A stretch of DNA of 64,000 bases from Glycomyces fuscus (GTDB lineage: Bacteria > Actinomycetota > Actinomycetes > Streptosporangiales > Streptosporangiaceae), in contig NYMS01000012.1 in NCBI GenBank assembly GCA_002529455.1, forward strand, positions 62,001 to 126,000, read 5' to 3'. Of this stretch, positions 17,705 to 27,838 are shown piece by piece. The first letter of the stretch is position 1, and each line of letters opens with the position of its first letter. The notes under the pieces are model-generated. The model searched no databases. It worked only from the letters and a program-made list of their open reading frames with translations, and was not told where the DNA came from. Made by a program: the position numbers and the translations under genes.

Positions 17705-18744
17705 TTCCTCAGCTTGGGGTCGAGCGCCTCCCGCATCGCCTCACCCAGCAGGGTGAAGCCCAGGGCGGTGACGATGATGGCCAGCGCCGGGTACACGGCC
17801 AGCTGCGGCGCGCTGGACAGGAACCGCTGGGCGTCGGCGAGCATGGTCCCCCATTCGGGGAAGGCCGGGTCCGGGTTGCCCAGACCCAGGTAGGACAGGG
17901 CCGCCGCGTCGATGATGGCGGTGGCCAGGGTGAGCGTGGACTGCACGATCACCGGGCCGAGCGAGTTCGGCAGGATGTGCACGAGCGCGATCTTGTGCTT
18001 GCGCACGCCCAGCGCCCGGGCGGCCAGCACGTAGTCGCGGTTTCCCTGGGAGAGCATCGCGCCGCGCAGGAGGCGGGCGAAGATGGGGATCTGCGCCACG
18101 CCGACCGCGAACATGACCGTGGTCAGGCTGGGCCCGACCAGGGCGGCGATGGTGACCGCGAGCAGCAGGGTGGGCAGCGCCAGCATCATGTCGATGACGC
18201 GCATGACCGCGTTGTCGACCTGGCGCCCCCAACGGCCGCCGAGGACCGCGGCCGCCCCGGCCGCGCCGCCGAGCAGCGCTCCGACGCCGAAGCCGACCAG
18301 GGTGGCGACCACGCCGACCAGAAGGGTCTGGCGGGCGCCGATCACCATGCGGGAGAACTGGTCGCGGCCGAGGTTGTCCAGGCCGAGCCAGTTCTCGCCG
18401 CGCGGGCCGACGAACACGTTGCGGTTGGGGAAGACCTCGCCGCCCCAGCTCTGGGAGACCGGGTCGTAGGGCGCGATGAGCGGTGAGAACAGCGCCACGA
18501 CGACGAACACCACCACGATCACCGCGCCGGTGATGGCCATGGGGCTGCGGCGCATGCGCTCGAAGGCGGTGCGCCAGATCCCGGAGCCGTGCTCGCCCTC
18601 CTCGCGCCGGCCCATGAGTTCGGCCAGCCGGTCGATCCTGGCCGCCCTGCGGCCGACGGCGGGCACGCGCCCGTCGGGGGTGTCCGCGGCCTCCGGGGCG
18701 CCCGGGGCCCCGGAGCGGTTCTGGGAGCTCGGTGTCGTCGGCAT
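17701..18744 (-). CDS. Peptide-type ABC importer, permease (DppC/OppC type)
   Basis: One half of the membrane channel. An N-terminal cytoplasmic stretch of about 65 residues precedes the first helix ('MAITGAVIVVVFVVVALF'), as usual for the C permease. The 'WLGLDNLGRDQFSRMVIGARQTL' loop is characteristic, and the EAA motif that contacts the ATPases reads 'REALGVRKHKIALVHILPN'-like ('ARALGVRKHKIALVHILPN'). It is 347 residues with about five further helices and ends 'EALDPKLRK'. ATG 18744 overlaps the stop of the B permease by one base. Confidence 0.93.
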   Translation of the reverse strand: MPTTPSSQNRSGAPGAPEAADTPDGRVPAVGRRAARIDRLAELMGRREEGEHGSGIWRTAFERMRRSPMAITGAVIVVVFVVVALFSPLIAPYDPVSQSWGGEVFPNRNVFVGPRGENWLGLDNLGRDQFSRMVIGARQTLLVGVVATLVGFGVGALLGGAAGAAAVLGGRWGRQVDNAVMRVIDMMLALPTLLLAVTIAALVGPSLTTVMFAVGVAQIPIFARLLRGAMLSQGNRDYVLAARALGVRKHKIALVHILPNSLGPVIVQSTLTLATAIIDAAALSYLGLGNPDPAFPEWGTMLADAQRFLSSAPQLAVYPALAIIVTALGFTLLGEAMREALDPKLRK

Positions 18745-19748
18745 CACTGGGCCCGCACTCTCGGGTCGAGGAGGCTGTAGGAGATGTCCACCAGCAGGTT
18801 GATGAACACGTACATGGTCGCGATGAGCAGGATGAACCCGGTGAGGACCGGGTAGTCGCGCCCCTGCGTGGCGGCGTAGACGAACGAGCCGATGCCGGGG
18901 AAGGCGAAGACGCTCTCGGTGAGCACCGCCCCGGCGAACAGGCTTCCGGTGAGCAGCCCGACGGAGGTGACCACGGGGAGCATGGCGTTGCGCATCACGT
19001 GGCGGGCGCGCACGGTGTTGCGGTGCAGGCCCTTGGCGTTGGCGGTGCGCACGTAGTCCTCGCCGACCACCTCCAGGACGCTGGCCCGGGTCATCCGGAC
19101 GATCACGGCGAGCGGGATCGAGGCCAGGGCGACCCCGGGCAGCACGAGGTGGAGCAGGGCGTCCCACACCACGTCGAGCTCTCCGGTCCGCAGGCCGTCG
19201 AGGACGACGAACCCGCTGAGGTCGGTGCGGTTCAGGCCCGGTGAGAGCCGGAAGGCGGAGGGGAACATCCCGAGCCGCTCGGCGAAGACCACCTTCAGGA
19301 TGAAGGCGAGGAAGAACACCGGCGTGCAGATGCCCAGGAGGGATCCGCCCACGGCCGCGAAGTCCAGCACGGAGCCGCGCCTGCGCGCGGCGAGGTAGCC
19401 GAGGGGGACGCCGACGGCGACCGCGATCAGCATCGCGGTGACCGACAGCTCGAACGTGGCCGGGAAGCGGGTGAAGAACTCCTCGGTGACCGGCCGCCCG
19501 GTGGAGAGCGCGGTCCCCAGGTCGCCCTGGAGGATACGGCGCAGGAAGGCCAGGTACTGAACCGTGACCGGTTCGTCCAGGCCCAGGGACCGGCGCAGTT
19601 CGGCACGCTGTTCTGCCGTGGCGTCGTCGGGGAGGAGGGCGTACTCCGGTCCGCCCGGCAGCCGTTGCAGCCAGACGAACAGCAGGATCGACAGGCCGCC
19701 CAGTGTCGGAATCAGCTGGAGGAGACGCCTGACGATGAATCGCAGCAC
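18744..19748 (-). CDS. Peptide-type ABC importer, permease (DppB/OppB type)
   Basis: This 334-residue partner of the preceding permease begins 'MLRFIVRRLLQLIPTL', the usual start of B permeases. 'GDLGTALSTGRPVTEE' lies in the periplasmic loop, and the EAA motif reads 'TANAKGLHRNTVRARHVMRNAM'-like (core 'AKGLHRNTVRARHV'). It ends with the conserved 'DISYSLLDPRVR'. GTG 19748 is the natural start; upstream sequence is Arg/Pro-rich. The gene is separated from the binding-protein gene by about 400 bp containing a stem-loop. Confidence 0.93.
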   Translation of the reverse strand: MLRFIVRRLLQLIPTLGGLSILLFVWLQRLPGGPEYALLPDDATAEQRAELRRSLGLDEPVTVQYLAFLRRILQGDLGTALSTGRPVTEEFFTRFPATFELSVTAMLIAVAVGVPLGYLAARRRGSVLDFAAVGGSLLGICTPVFFLAFILKVVFAERLGMFPSAFRLSPGLNRTDLSGFVVLDGLRTGELDVVWDALLHLVLPGVALASIPLAVIVRMTRASVLEVVGEDYVRTANAKGLHRNTVRARHVMRNAMLPVVTSVGLLTGSLFAGAVLTESVFAFPGIGSFVYAATQGRDYPVLTGFILLIATMYVFINLLVDISYSLLDPRVRAQ

Positions 19749-19933
19749 CTTCGCCGCCTTTCGCCAGTTGTGGGAACGATGGACGCGAAGCGTCCCCGCC
19801 GGATCGCGGCGGGAGTTCGAGCGGGTGGTTCGGTCAGGGGCCCGGCGGCGCGCGGACGGCGCGCCCACCGGGTGGGGCCGCCGCGCGGGGCCCGCGGTCC
19901 CGGACGGGCCGGGGGCCGCGGGCCCCGGGCGGT

Positions 19934-19970
19934 GGGAGGGGCCCGACCGGCGGGCGGTCGGGCCCCTCCC
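19934..19970. terminator. Stem-loop between binding-protein and permease genes
   Basis: A 16-bp stem (19934-19949 with 19955-19970) with a 5-nt loop lies in the 399-bp gap (19749-20147) of the importer operon. It probably attenuates transcription or protects the upstream mRNA, so that binding protein exceeds permease. The rest of the gap shows no gene. Confidence 0.7.
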
Positions 19971-20147
19971 CCTCCCCTCGGGGAGGTCGGCCGGGTCGGG
20001 CGGTGTCCCGCGGAGGCTCCCGGACCAGCGGGCGCCCGTCCGGGCGGTCCCCCGCCCGGCGGTTCGCGCGGGTCGGCCCGGGGGGCCTCCCACGCGGAAC
20101 CGGTGCGGCGGACGGTGCCCGGGGCCCGCGGGTCCGGGGAGGGCGGT

Positions 20148-21815
20148 CTACTTCCAGGAGGCCTCGGAGAAGTCCTCCTGGGTCAGCGGGCTGACGTTGG
20201 GCGGGTTGACGCTCTCGGCGAAGGCGATGGACGGCGGGGAGCTGGAGATGGGCAGCCCCGGCAGGATGTCCATGATCTGGTTGTTCAGCTCCTGGTAGGC
20301 GGCGACGCGCTCCTCCTGGTTCGGGTTGGTGCTCGCCTCCTCCATGGCCTCGAACAGGTCCTCGTCACGGAAGCCGAACTCGCTGTTGTAACCGGAGAAC
20401 CAGGTGCCGATGAAGTTGTAGGCGTCGTTGTAGTCGCCCGTCCAGCCGAGCAGGTACAGCGGGCACTCGCCGGAGTTGGTCCGCGGGATGTACTCGGTCC
20501 ACTCGTAGGTGACCGGCTCCACGGTGACGCCGACCGCCTCCAGGTCCGCGGCGATGACGTCGAAGATGTCGCGCGGCGCGGGCATGTAGGGGCGGGTGAC
20601 GTCGGTCGGGTAGCAGAACTCCAGGGTCAGGTCCTCCTGCCCGGCGTCCGCCAGCATCTCCCGGGCCAGGTCGGGGTCGTACTCGTAGGTCTGCACGTCC
20701 GGGGACCAGCCGTCGAGGGTCTCGGGGTGGAACTGGGTCGCGACCTCGCCGCCCTCGGGCAGGATCGTGTCGACGATGCGCTGGCGGTCCACCGCGTGGG
20801 CGAGGGCCTGGCGCACCTCCAGGTCGGCGAGCGCCTCGCTGGCCTCCTGCTGGTAGGCCATGTACAGGACGTTGAACACGCCGCGGGTGGGCACCTGGAA
20901 CCCGGCCTCGGACAGGGGGGCGACGTCGGCGGGGGCGACCAGGTCGTAGCCGTGGACGTCACCCGCCTCCAGTGCCTGGCGGCGGGCGGTCTCGTCCGGG
21001 ATGGCGCGCAGGATCATCGTCTCGAAGCCCGCGGTCTCGCCCCAGTAGTCGTCGAAGCGCTGGAGGGTCACCTCGGCCTGGTCGTGGTCCCACTCCTGGA
21101 CGGTGAAGGGGCCGGTGCCCGCGACGGTTCCGGCCGTCTGGGTGTACTCGGGGAGGGTGTAGTTGCCCTCCTCGCCGGTGATCTCGGCGTCGGCGACGGC
21201 CTCCAGGGTGCTGGGGCTCATGATGCCGAACGAGGCGAGGCTGAAACCGCCGGGGAAGATCGAGGAGTACTCGTCGATCGTGATGACCGCGGTCAGCTCG
21301 TCGGTGGCCTCGCAGGAGTCGTACCGGGACTCGCCCAGGTCCTCGCTCTCGTTCTCCGCGAAACCGCCGAAGATCGTCTGCCAGTAATAGGAGTTGTTCG
21401 AGCTCTGGAAACCGCCGGTGAGGTTGTGCCAGCGGTCGAAGTTGGCGCAGACCGCCTCGGCGTTGAACTCGTCGCCGTCGTGGAACACGACGCCCTCGCG
21501 CAGGTGGAAGGTCCAGACGGTGCCGTCCTCGGACTGCTCCCACTCCTCGGCGAGTCCGCCCACGATCTCGGTTCCGCCCGACTCGTGTTCGAGAAGGGTC
21601 TCGAAGACCTGCCTGCTGTAACGGAAGGTCTCGCCGTCACTGGTGAGGAAGGGGTCGAGGGTTTTGATGTCGCCCGCGGAGGCGAAGACGAAGGGCTCCG
21701 ACGCGTCGGTTCCCCCGTCCTCGCGGTTGCTCTCGGCACACGCCGTGGCCACCAGCGTGAGCGCCGCCGCGGAGGCCAGGAGGGCCAGCGGCTTTCGGAA
21801 AGGCTTCCTGAACAT
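20148..21815 (-). CDS. Extracellular solute-binding lipoprotein, family 5 (DppA/OppA type)
   Basis: This is the substrate-capture subunit of the importer, anchored outside the membrane. The signal peptide ends in the lipobox 'VATAC' with Cys26. The mature protein has the family-5 pattern: 'IKTLDPFLTSDGETFRYSRQVFETLL', quoted as 'IKTLDPFL' and 'RQVFETLLEHE', then 'REGVVFHDGDEFNAEAV' and 'LEVRQALAHAVDRQRIVD'. The 555 residues are full-length. Family-5 proteins bind peptides, opines, nickel or oligosaccharides. No gene nearby fixes the ligand, so 'peptide' is the default. ATG 21815 is the only sensible start. Confidence 0.92.
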   Translation of the reverse strand: MFRKPFRKPLALLASAAALTLVATACAESNREDGGTDASEPFVFASAGDIKTLDPFLTSDGETFRYSRQVFETLLEHESGGTEIVGGLAEEWEQSEDGTVWTFHLREGVVFHDGDEFNAEAVCANFDRWHNLTGGFQSSNNSYYWQTIFGGFAENESEDLGESRYDSCEATDELTAVITIDEYSSIFPGGFSLASFGIMSPSTLEAVADAEITGEEGNYTLPEYTQTAGTVAGTGPFTVQEWDHDQAEVTLQRFDDYWGETAGFETMILRAIPDETARRQALEAGDVHGYDLVAPADVAPLSEAGFQVPTRGVFNVLYMAYQQEASEALADLEVRQALAHAVDRQRIVDTILPEGGEVATQFHPETLDGWSPDVQTYEYDPDLAREMLADAGQEDLTLEFCYPTDVTRPYMPAPRDIFDVIAADLEAVGVTVEPVTYEWTEYIPRTNSGECPLYLLGWTGDYNDAYNFIGTWFSGYNSEFGFRDEDLFEAMEEASTNPNQEERVAAYQELNNQIMDILPGLPISSSPPSIAFAESVNPPNVSPLTQEDFSEASWK

Positions 21816-22155
21816 GGTCCACCTCAGTGCGGGGCCCGGCAGGCCCTGGAACGATTGATGTGGACCCTAGACCGCCCCGAGAGGGGCTGTGAAGATAGAC
21901 GGCTGGGTATTAATACAACCGTTTCCCATCTGTGCCGTGATCCATGAGCACATTTTCGGATACGAGTTGTCGAACAGATGACCGCACTATCACGCGAGAC
22001 TTCCCGACAACACCCCCGTAACTTCGGTAAAAGTGGTTTCCTGGTCATCTGATATCCGGTGATCGGACGAATAAAAGTGCCGGGGGTCCCGCGGGACGGT
22101 CCCGGGCCCGGGCTCCGGTGTCGGCGGAGGACTCCGGCGGGCCTATGATCTGCGG
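21816..22155. promoter_or_regulatory. Promoter region of the first importer operon
   Basis: Stretch of lower GC without genes. It contains the perfect palindrome GTATTAATAC (21907-21916), a candidate operator. No regulator gene is adjacent. Confidence 0.4.
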
Positions 22156-22563
22156 ATGACCACACCGCTTGACGACGCGGCGCTGACCGCGTTCCTCGAG
22201 GGCCAGGAGGCCTCCTGGCTGGCCGAGCAGCTGATGCTGGTGGCCGACGAGGATCCCATCACCCGGATCCGGCTGACCGCCGCGGCCGGATCCGAGAGCG
22301 CCGTGGACGACGCGCGTGCCGCCGTCCTCGCCAGCGTCGCGAACCACCTCCCGCAGGAGTCCGCCGGGTCCCCCGACGACGGCGACGCGCTGCACCGGGC
22401 ACTGGACCTGCTGGACGACCTGGCCGACTACGGTTTCGAGGACGAGTCGGCCGACATCGCGGACGAGGCCAGGGAGGTCTACCTGGGCCGCCACGGGGAG
22501 GACGACAGCGACCACCTGGCTCGGCTGCACGCCGCCGCCGACGGCGAGGACGACGAGGAGTGA
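22156..22563 (+). CDS. Acidic protein of unknown function
   Basis: This 135-residue, strongly acidic, soluble and probably all-helical protein begins 'MTTPLDDAALTAFLEGQEAS' and ends 'AAADGEDDEE'. The pattern 'SWLAEQLMLVADEDPITRIRL' and 'ALHRALDLLDDLADYGFED' suggests a short helical-repeat fold. No named family is recognised. It is transcribed away from the importer and stands alone. Codon use and amino-acid composition look like those of a real gene. Confidence 0.6.
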   Translation: MTTPLDDAALTAFLEGQEASWLAEQLMLVADEDPITRIRLTAAAGSESAVDDARAAVLASVANHLPQESAGSPDDGDALHRALDLLDDLADYGFEDESADIADEAREVYLGRHGEDDSDHLARLHAAADGEDDEE

Positions 22564-22747
22564 CGGCGCGGGGGCCGGCGGCGCGCCGCCGGCCCCTGTT
22601 CCTCTTCCTCCGGGTCGCGCGCGGCGGGAGCGCGGGGCCCCGGGGCGCCCGGCCCGCGGGCGGGCTCCACCCGGACGGGCGGCGGCGCGTGCCCTCGGGC
22701 ACCGGACCCGCCGCGGGGCGCCGGACGGGCCACGCGGGCCGCACCTC

Positions 22748-23242
22748 CTACCGCTCGCACCAGCGGTGGACCTCGGTGCTCCACAGCGCGATGTTGACGA
22801 CGATGGCGGCGACCGCCACGAGCACCGCGGCCAGCAGCAGCGGTGTGTCCACCAGCCGCGCGGCCGCGTACAGACCGGCCGGGGCGACCCCCAGCCCGAG
22901 CACGGCGCCGCACTGGGCCGCGCGCCACAGGACGTTGCCGCCGCGGCGCACCGGGACGGCCAGGGCCGCCAGGGCCACGCCCACGAGCGCGGCGGCGGCC
23001 GCCAGGGCCCACAGGCCGCCGACGGCGTCCTCGTGCGCTCCCGAGAGCACGCGGTCGCCCGCCAGGTAGGCCAGCGCGCCGTAGGCGGGGAGGGCGGCCA
23101 GCATCAGGACGCAGGTCTGGCGCACGTCCCTCGGGGGCCGTACACCGGGGTGGCGCCGCGCGAGGAGGCCCGCGGCGGAGGCCCGTGCGCTGCCGAGGAT
23201 CCGGGAGGCGGGGGACACGGGGGACGAAACGGAATTCGACAT
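22748..23242 (-). CDS. Membrane protein of unknown function
   Basis: This 164-residue protein has four hydrophobic segments ('CVLMLAALPAYGALAYLAG', 'LWALAAAAALVGVALAALAV', 'GAVLGLGVAPAGLYAA', 'LLLAAVLVAVAAIVVNIAL') and a short cytoplasmic N-terminus with an Arg-rich 'LLARRHPGVRPPRDVR'. ATG 23242 is chosen; the ribosome site is poor. No family is recognised. It lies just downstream of gntK on the same strand but 105 bp away, so linkage to gluconate use is not implied. Confidence 0.6.
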   Translation of the reverse strand: MSNSVSSPVSPASRILGSARASAAGLLARRHPGVRPPRDVRQTCVLMLAALPAYGALAYLAGDRVLSGAHEDAVGGLWALAAAAALVGVALAALAVPVRRGGNVLWRAAQCGAVLGLGVAPAGLYAAARLVDTPLLLAAVLVAVAAIVVNIALWSTEVHRWCER

Positions 23243-23347
23243 GCCGAACAGGGTCGCGTTCCGGGAGCGGCCGCGCAAGGCGCCCGCGCACCCGTGCACG
23301 GAAGTCGAGACCCGATGGTGACGCGGCCGTGGCCCGCCACCGCCCCC

Positions 23348-23878
23348 TCAGTCCCCGACGGCCGGGGCGTCCGCCGGGCGCAGCAGCGGCCCCGCGTACT
23401 CCAGCGCCTGCCCGACGAGGGACTCCACGTCCTCCCTGATGTCGAGTTCGAGGCCGGGCTCGTCCGGCTTGAGCCGTTCGAGGGTGTTCAGCTGCGACTC
23501 CAGGAGCGCGGGCGGCATGAAGTGGTCCCGGCGGGCCTCGATCCGCTGCCAGATCACCTCGGCGGAGCCGTGCATGTGCAGGAAGCGCACCCCCGGGGCG
23601 GCCTGGCGCAGGACCTCGCGGTAGCTGTGCCTGAGGGCCGAGCAGGCCATGGCCGTGGACTCGCCGGCGGCCTCGTGCCGGGCGACCCACCGGGCCAGCT
23701 CGTGCAGCCACGGCCAGCGGTCCTCGTCGGTCAGCGGGACGCCCGCCGCCATCTTGTCGATGTTGGCCCGGGGGTGGAAGTCGTCGGCCTCGGCGAAGGG
23801 CAGCCCCAACTGCTCGGCCACACGTTCGGCGACAGTGGTCTTGCCGCTGCCCGAGACCCCCATGAAGACAAAGTGCAT
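23348..23878 (-). CDS. gntK: Gluconokinase
   Basis: Phosphorylates D-gluconate to 6-phosphogluconate, feeding the pentose phosphate pathway. At 176 residues it has the normal size of the small P-loop type. Walker A is 'GVSGSGKTT' (residues 8-16), the substrate-binding motif is 'ADDFHPRANIDKMAAGVPLTDEDR' (core 'DDFHP...NIDKM.AG.PL'), and the lid region is 'ACSALRHSYREVLR'. ATG 23878 has GGAGAA upstream. It is divergent from a GntR-family regulator and next to gntP, which together make a gluconate uptake module. Confidence 0.93.
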   Translation of the reverse strand: MHFVFMGVSGSGKTTVAERVAEQLGLPFAEADDFHPRANIDKMAAGVPLTDEDRWPWLHELARWVARHEAAGESTAMACSALRHSYREVLRQAAPGVRFLHMHGSAEVIWQRIEARRDHFMPPALLESQLNTLERLKPDEPGLELDIREDVESLVGQALEYAGPLLRPADAPAVGD

Positions 23879-23918
23879 GGTTTCTCCGTGTCGTGGTGCC
23901 CCTGCGTGGCCGCAAGCG

Positions 23919-23934
23919 TCACCATTAATAGTGA
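23919..23934. promoter_or_regulatory. Candidate GntR operator between gntK and its regulator
   Basis: A 16-bp near-palindrome, TCACCATTAATAGTGA, lies 40 bp upstream of gntK and 82 bp upstream of the regulator. On the minus strand it reads ...TTAATGGTGA, sharing AATGGT with the palindrome upstream of gntP. Confidence 0.6.
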
Positions 23935-24015
23935 TATCAATCAATCGGGCTAGGCTTCGGCGTGACCCCCGGCCGCATGCGGCCAACCGGACGGCCCCGG
24001 ATCACGAGGAGAACG

Positions 24016-24732
24016 ATGGCCACTGACCACCGCACACTGCACAACCGGGTGCTGGCGGTGCTCGGGCCCGCCATCGCCGCAGGTGAGTACCGGACCGGCC
24101 ACACCTTCACCCTCCAGGGCCTGGAGCAGGACTTCGGCGTCTCCAGGACGGTCGCGCGCGAGGCCGTACGCGTCCTGGAGTCCATGCGACTGGTGGTCAG
24201 CCGCCCCCGTACCGGCATCCGCGTGCGCCCGAGCAGGGACTGGAGCGTCTTCGACCCCCAGCTCATCCGCTGGCGCCTGGCCGGACCCGGCCGGATGGAG
24301 CAGCTGCGCTCGCTCAACGAGCTGCGCGCCGCCCTGGAACCGGGTGCCGCCGCGCTCGCCGCCGGGCGCGGCGACGCCGAGGAGCGGGCCCAGCTGGTGG
24401 TGGTCGCCGACCAGATGGTCCGCACCGGGCGCGCCGGGGATCTGGAGACCTTCCTGGAGTTGGACGTCACGTTCCACCGCCGCATTCTGGAGCTGTCCGG
24501 CAACGAGATGTTCGTCGGCCTGTCCCAGGTGGTGGCGGAGGTCCTGGTCGGACGCACCTCCTACCACCTGATGCCGAGCAACCCGCGCCCGGAGGCGCTG
24601 CGGCTGCACAAGGCCGTGGCCCAGGCGATCCGGGACGGCCTTCCCGACGTGGCGGAGGCCGCGATGCGCTCCATCGTCACCGAGGTGTCCGTCGCGCTGG
24701 AGGGCGACCGGAGGGCGGAACCCGCGTCCTGA
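24016..24732 (+). CDS. GntR-family transcriptional regulator, FadR subgroup (gluconate module)
   Basis: This predicted repressor of gntK and gntP is 238 residues long. The winged helix-turn-helix spans about 10-75 ('LQGLEQDFGVSRTVAREAVRVLESMRLV'; 'VSRTVAREAVRVLE' is the recognition helix). It is followed by an all-helical FCD effector domain with metal/ligand residues in 'ELDVTFHRRILELSGN' and a late 'RLHKAVAQAI'. ATG 24016 follows GAGGAGAACG. The gene is divergent from gntK and convergent with gntP, the normal arrangement of a local regulator. The effector is presumably gluconate or 6-phosphogluconate (inference). Confidence 0.88.
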   Translation: MATDHRTLHNRVLAVLGPAIAAGEYRTGHTFTLQGLEQDFGVSRTVAREAVRVLESMRLVVSRPRTGIRVRPSRDWSVFDPQLIRWRLAGPGRMEQLRSLNELRAALEPGAAALAAGRGDAEERAQLVVVADQMVRTGRAGDLETFLELDVTFHRRILELSGNEMFVGLSQVVAEVLVGRTSYHLMPSNPRPEALRLHKAVAQAIRDGLPDVAEAAMRSIVTEVSVALEGDRRAEPAS

Positions 24733-24753
24733 GCGGACGGCCGGGTTCCGCCC
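24713..24753. terminator. Bidirectional terminator between gntR-type regulator and gntP
   Basis: A 12-bp perfect stem (24713-24724 with 24742-24753) overlaps the regulator stop codon and precedes the gntP stop at 24760. Confidence 0.75.
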
Positions 24754-24759
24754 GTGCGG

Positions 24760-26136
<1,377 letters not shown>

Positions 26137-26217
26137 AACGGAGCCTTCCGTGGGTGTGCGGTGGTGCTGAGCTGTACCGGAGCACGGCTCCGACCTGCTC
26201 TGGGGGCAGGCTCCGAG

Positions 26218-26232
26218 AATGGTAATACCATT
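26218..26232. promoter_or_regulatory. Candidate GntR operator upstream of gntP
   Basis: Perfect 15-bp palindrome AATGGTAATACCATT. The inner TGGTAATACCA fits the FadR-subgroup consensus TnGTnnnACnA. Confidence 0.7.
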
Positions 26233-26459
26233 TGTGAGGTTATGTGAACACCGTCGTTCCTTTCTGTTACACCCACGAGACCCGCGTCACCGCGAACCCG
26301 ACCCACCAACGGCTTCCGGAGGCGTGGTGACGTGCGCCACACCGGCGTGTCCGGGCGTCGGTCCGCGAGCCCCGCGGCCACCGCCCTGCCCCACCTCCCG
26401 GGACGCGGGACAGGGCGGGGCGTCGTGCGCCTCCGGCCCGTCGTCCACCGGCAGGTCCC

Positions 26460-26963
26460 TCACGCCGCCGAGCGGCGGGTCGGGTTCCTCGACCAGGGCG
26501 ACCACGTCGCGCCGGTCGGCCGCGCTGGTCCACGCGCGCACCGCCGGCGGCCGGGTGCCGCCCCCGGAGAGGGCAGGAGGCGGTCGAAGACCAGCCCGGC
26601 GATGCCGAGGGGGATCCGGACCAGGTCCTCGGTGACCGGGGCGGTCGAGGCGGGGGTGTCCCCCCGCGTGTCCCAGCGGCACAGGTGGCGCCGGTCCCGG
26701 TCGGGCGCGCGTCCGCGGCCCGCGAAGCACAGGACGGCGACGTCCTCCTCGCCCGGCCCGGCATCGGCGGCCCGGCGCCGGGTCTTCCCGCGGATGCCGT
26801 CGGCGCTCCCGTAGTCGCCGATTCCCTCCGGAACGGATGCGCAGCCGAAACCGGTGGACAGGTTCCGGACGGCGAGAACACCGTCTCCGCCCCGGGTCAG
26901 CCGTTCCTCTCCGGACAGGTACCGGTACCTGGAAACACCGATGGCGAGGAAGAAGCGACGGCC
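26460..26963 (-). pseudogene. Remnant of a caspase-like (peptidase C14) protein
   Basis: On the minus strand the frame reads 'RRFFLAIGVSRYRYLSGEERL' in pieces, then 'GIGDYGSADGIRGK', 'EEDVAVLCFAGRG', 'DRHLCRWDTR'-like 'RRHLCRWDT' and 'TEDLVRIPL'. That is the N-terminal half of the actinobacterial caspase-family domain. The catalytic histidine position, normally 'YAGHG', is 'FAGRG'. The later 'DTCY/F' cysteine motif is replaced by 'FDRLLPSPG', after which similarity stops and reading continues, if at all, in another frame. No full-length frame remains and no start is evident. I conclude this is a decayed gene. The neighbouring 26233-26459 and 26964-27168 hold nothing recognisable. Confidence 0.6.
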
Positions 26964-27168
26964 GGCTCCACTCGGCGAGGGGGGCGACCTCTCGGTTTTC
27001 TTCAGGAGGTTTTGTGCACTTGCCGAAGGCCCGAAAAAGCGCGGCGGGCGCCGTCTGATCCATGATGCCCGTGGGCGCTCCGACGCCCCGGCCCCGTGGA
27101 ACAGCGCGAACACCCGCACAGGCCCCATCGGCCGCGGGGACTCCACCGGCGCCCATCCCCCTCCAGCG

Positions 27169-27204
27169 TTGACAGCACACTGTCAAGATGACAGCATGCT
27201 GTCA
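27169..27204. promoter_or_regulatory. Double MarR-type operator over the DJ-1/marR promoter
   Basis: Two inverted repeats lie end to end: TTGACAGCACACTGTCAA (27169-27186) and the perfect 16-bp TGACAGCATGCTGTCA (27189-27204). Both share the TGACAG/CTGTCA half-site. The second ends on the first base of the start codon, so binding would block transcription start or translation of a leaderless message. Confidence 0.75.
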
Positions 27205-27836
27205 TGATCGAAGACACCAGGCAGACCGTCCACCTCGCCGTCTACGACCAGCTGGCGGACTGGGAGATCGGGCACACCACCGCGACCATCCGGGGCGGCG
27301 ACTGGCAGCGCGACCCCGGCCGCTACGACGTGGTGACCGTCGGCCTCACCGGCGCGCCCGTCACGACCGCGGGCGGGCTGACCATCCTTCCGGACATCAC
27401 CCTGCCCCAGCTCAAACCCTCCTCCAGCGCGATGCTGATCCTGCCGGGAGCCGACGGCTGGGACATCGACCCCGAGTCCTTCTCCCCGTTCGCCTCGGCC
27501 GCCGGGATCTGGCTCGACGCGGGCGTGCCGGTGGCGGCCATCTGCGGCGCCACCGCCGGACTCGCCCGCGAGGGCCTCCTGGACTACCGCGACCACACCA
27601 GCGCCGCACCCGAGTACCTGCTGGCCACCGGCTACGCCGGCATGCGCCGCTACCGCTCCGCGCTCGCGGTCTCCGACGGCGGCCTCATCACCGCGGGCCC
27701 CACCGCGCCCCTGGAGTTCGCCCGGGAGGTCTTCGCGGCCCTGGACCTGTACACGCCCCGCGTCCTCGACGCGTGGTACCGGCTGCACGCCGAGCACGAC
27801 CCCGGCGCCTACCACGTGCTGCTGGAGGGGGCCTGA
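27204..27836 (+). CDS. DJ-1/PfpI-family (glutamine amidotransferase-like) protein
   Basis: This 210-residue protein has an alpha/beta fold and the nucleophile-elbow cysteine Cys114 in '[11 protein letters not shown]'. It begins '[23 protein letters not shown]', with the Glu/Asp of this region expected near the active site, and has '[10 protein letters not shown]'. Members act as chaperones, glyoxalases or amidohydrolases; this one cannot be assigned. ATG 27204 has no ribosome site and overlaps the operator, so translation is probably leaderless. It is followed 2 bp later by a MarR regulator, forming a two-gene, autoregulated operon, perhaps stress-inducible. Confidence 0.88.
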   Translation: MIEDTRQTVHLAVYDQLADWEIGHTTATIRGGDWQRDPGRYDVVTVGLTGAPVTTAGGLTILPDITLPQLKPSSSAMLILPGADGWDIDPESFSPFASAAGIWLDAGVPVAAICGATAGLAREGLLDYRDHTSAAPEYLLATGYAGMRRYRSALAVSDGGLITAGPTAPLEFAREVFAALDLYTPRVLDAWYRLHAEHDPGAYHVLLEGA

Positions 27837-27838
27837 AC

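Noticed and set aside
26219..26635. Plus-strand open frame near the gntP promoter
   Set aside because: It overlaps the caspase-like remnant in antisense and has no plausible protein features.
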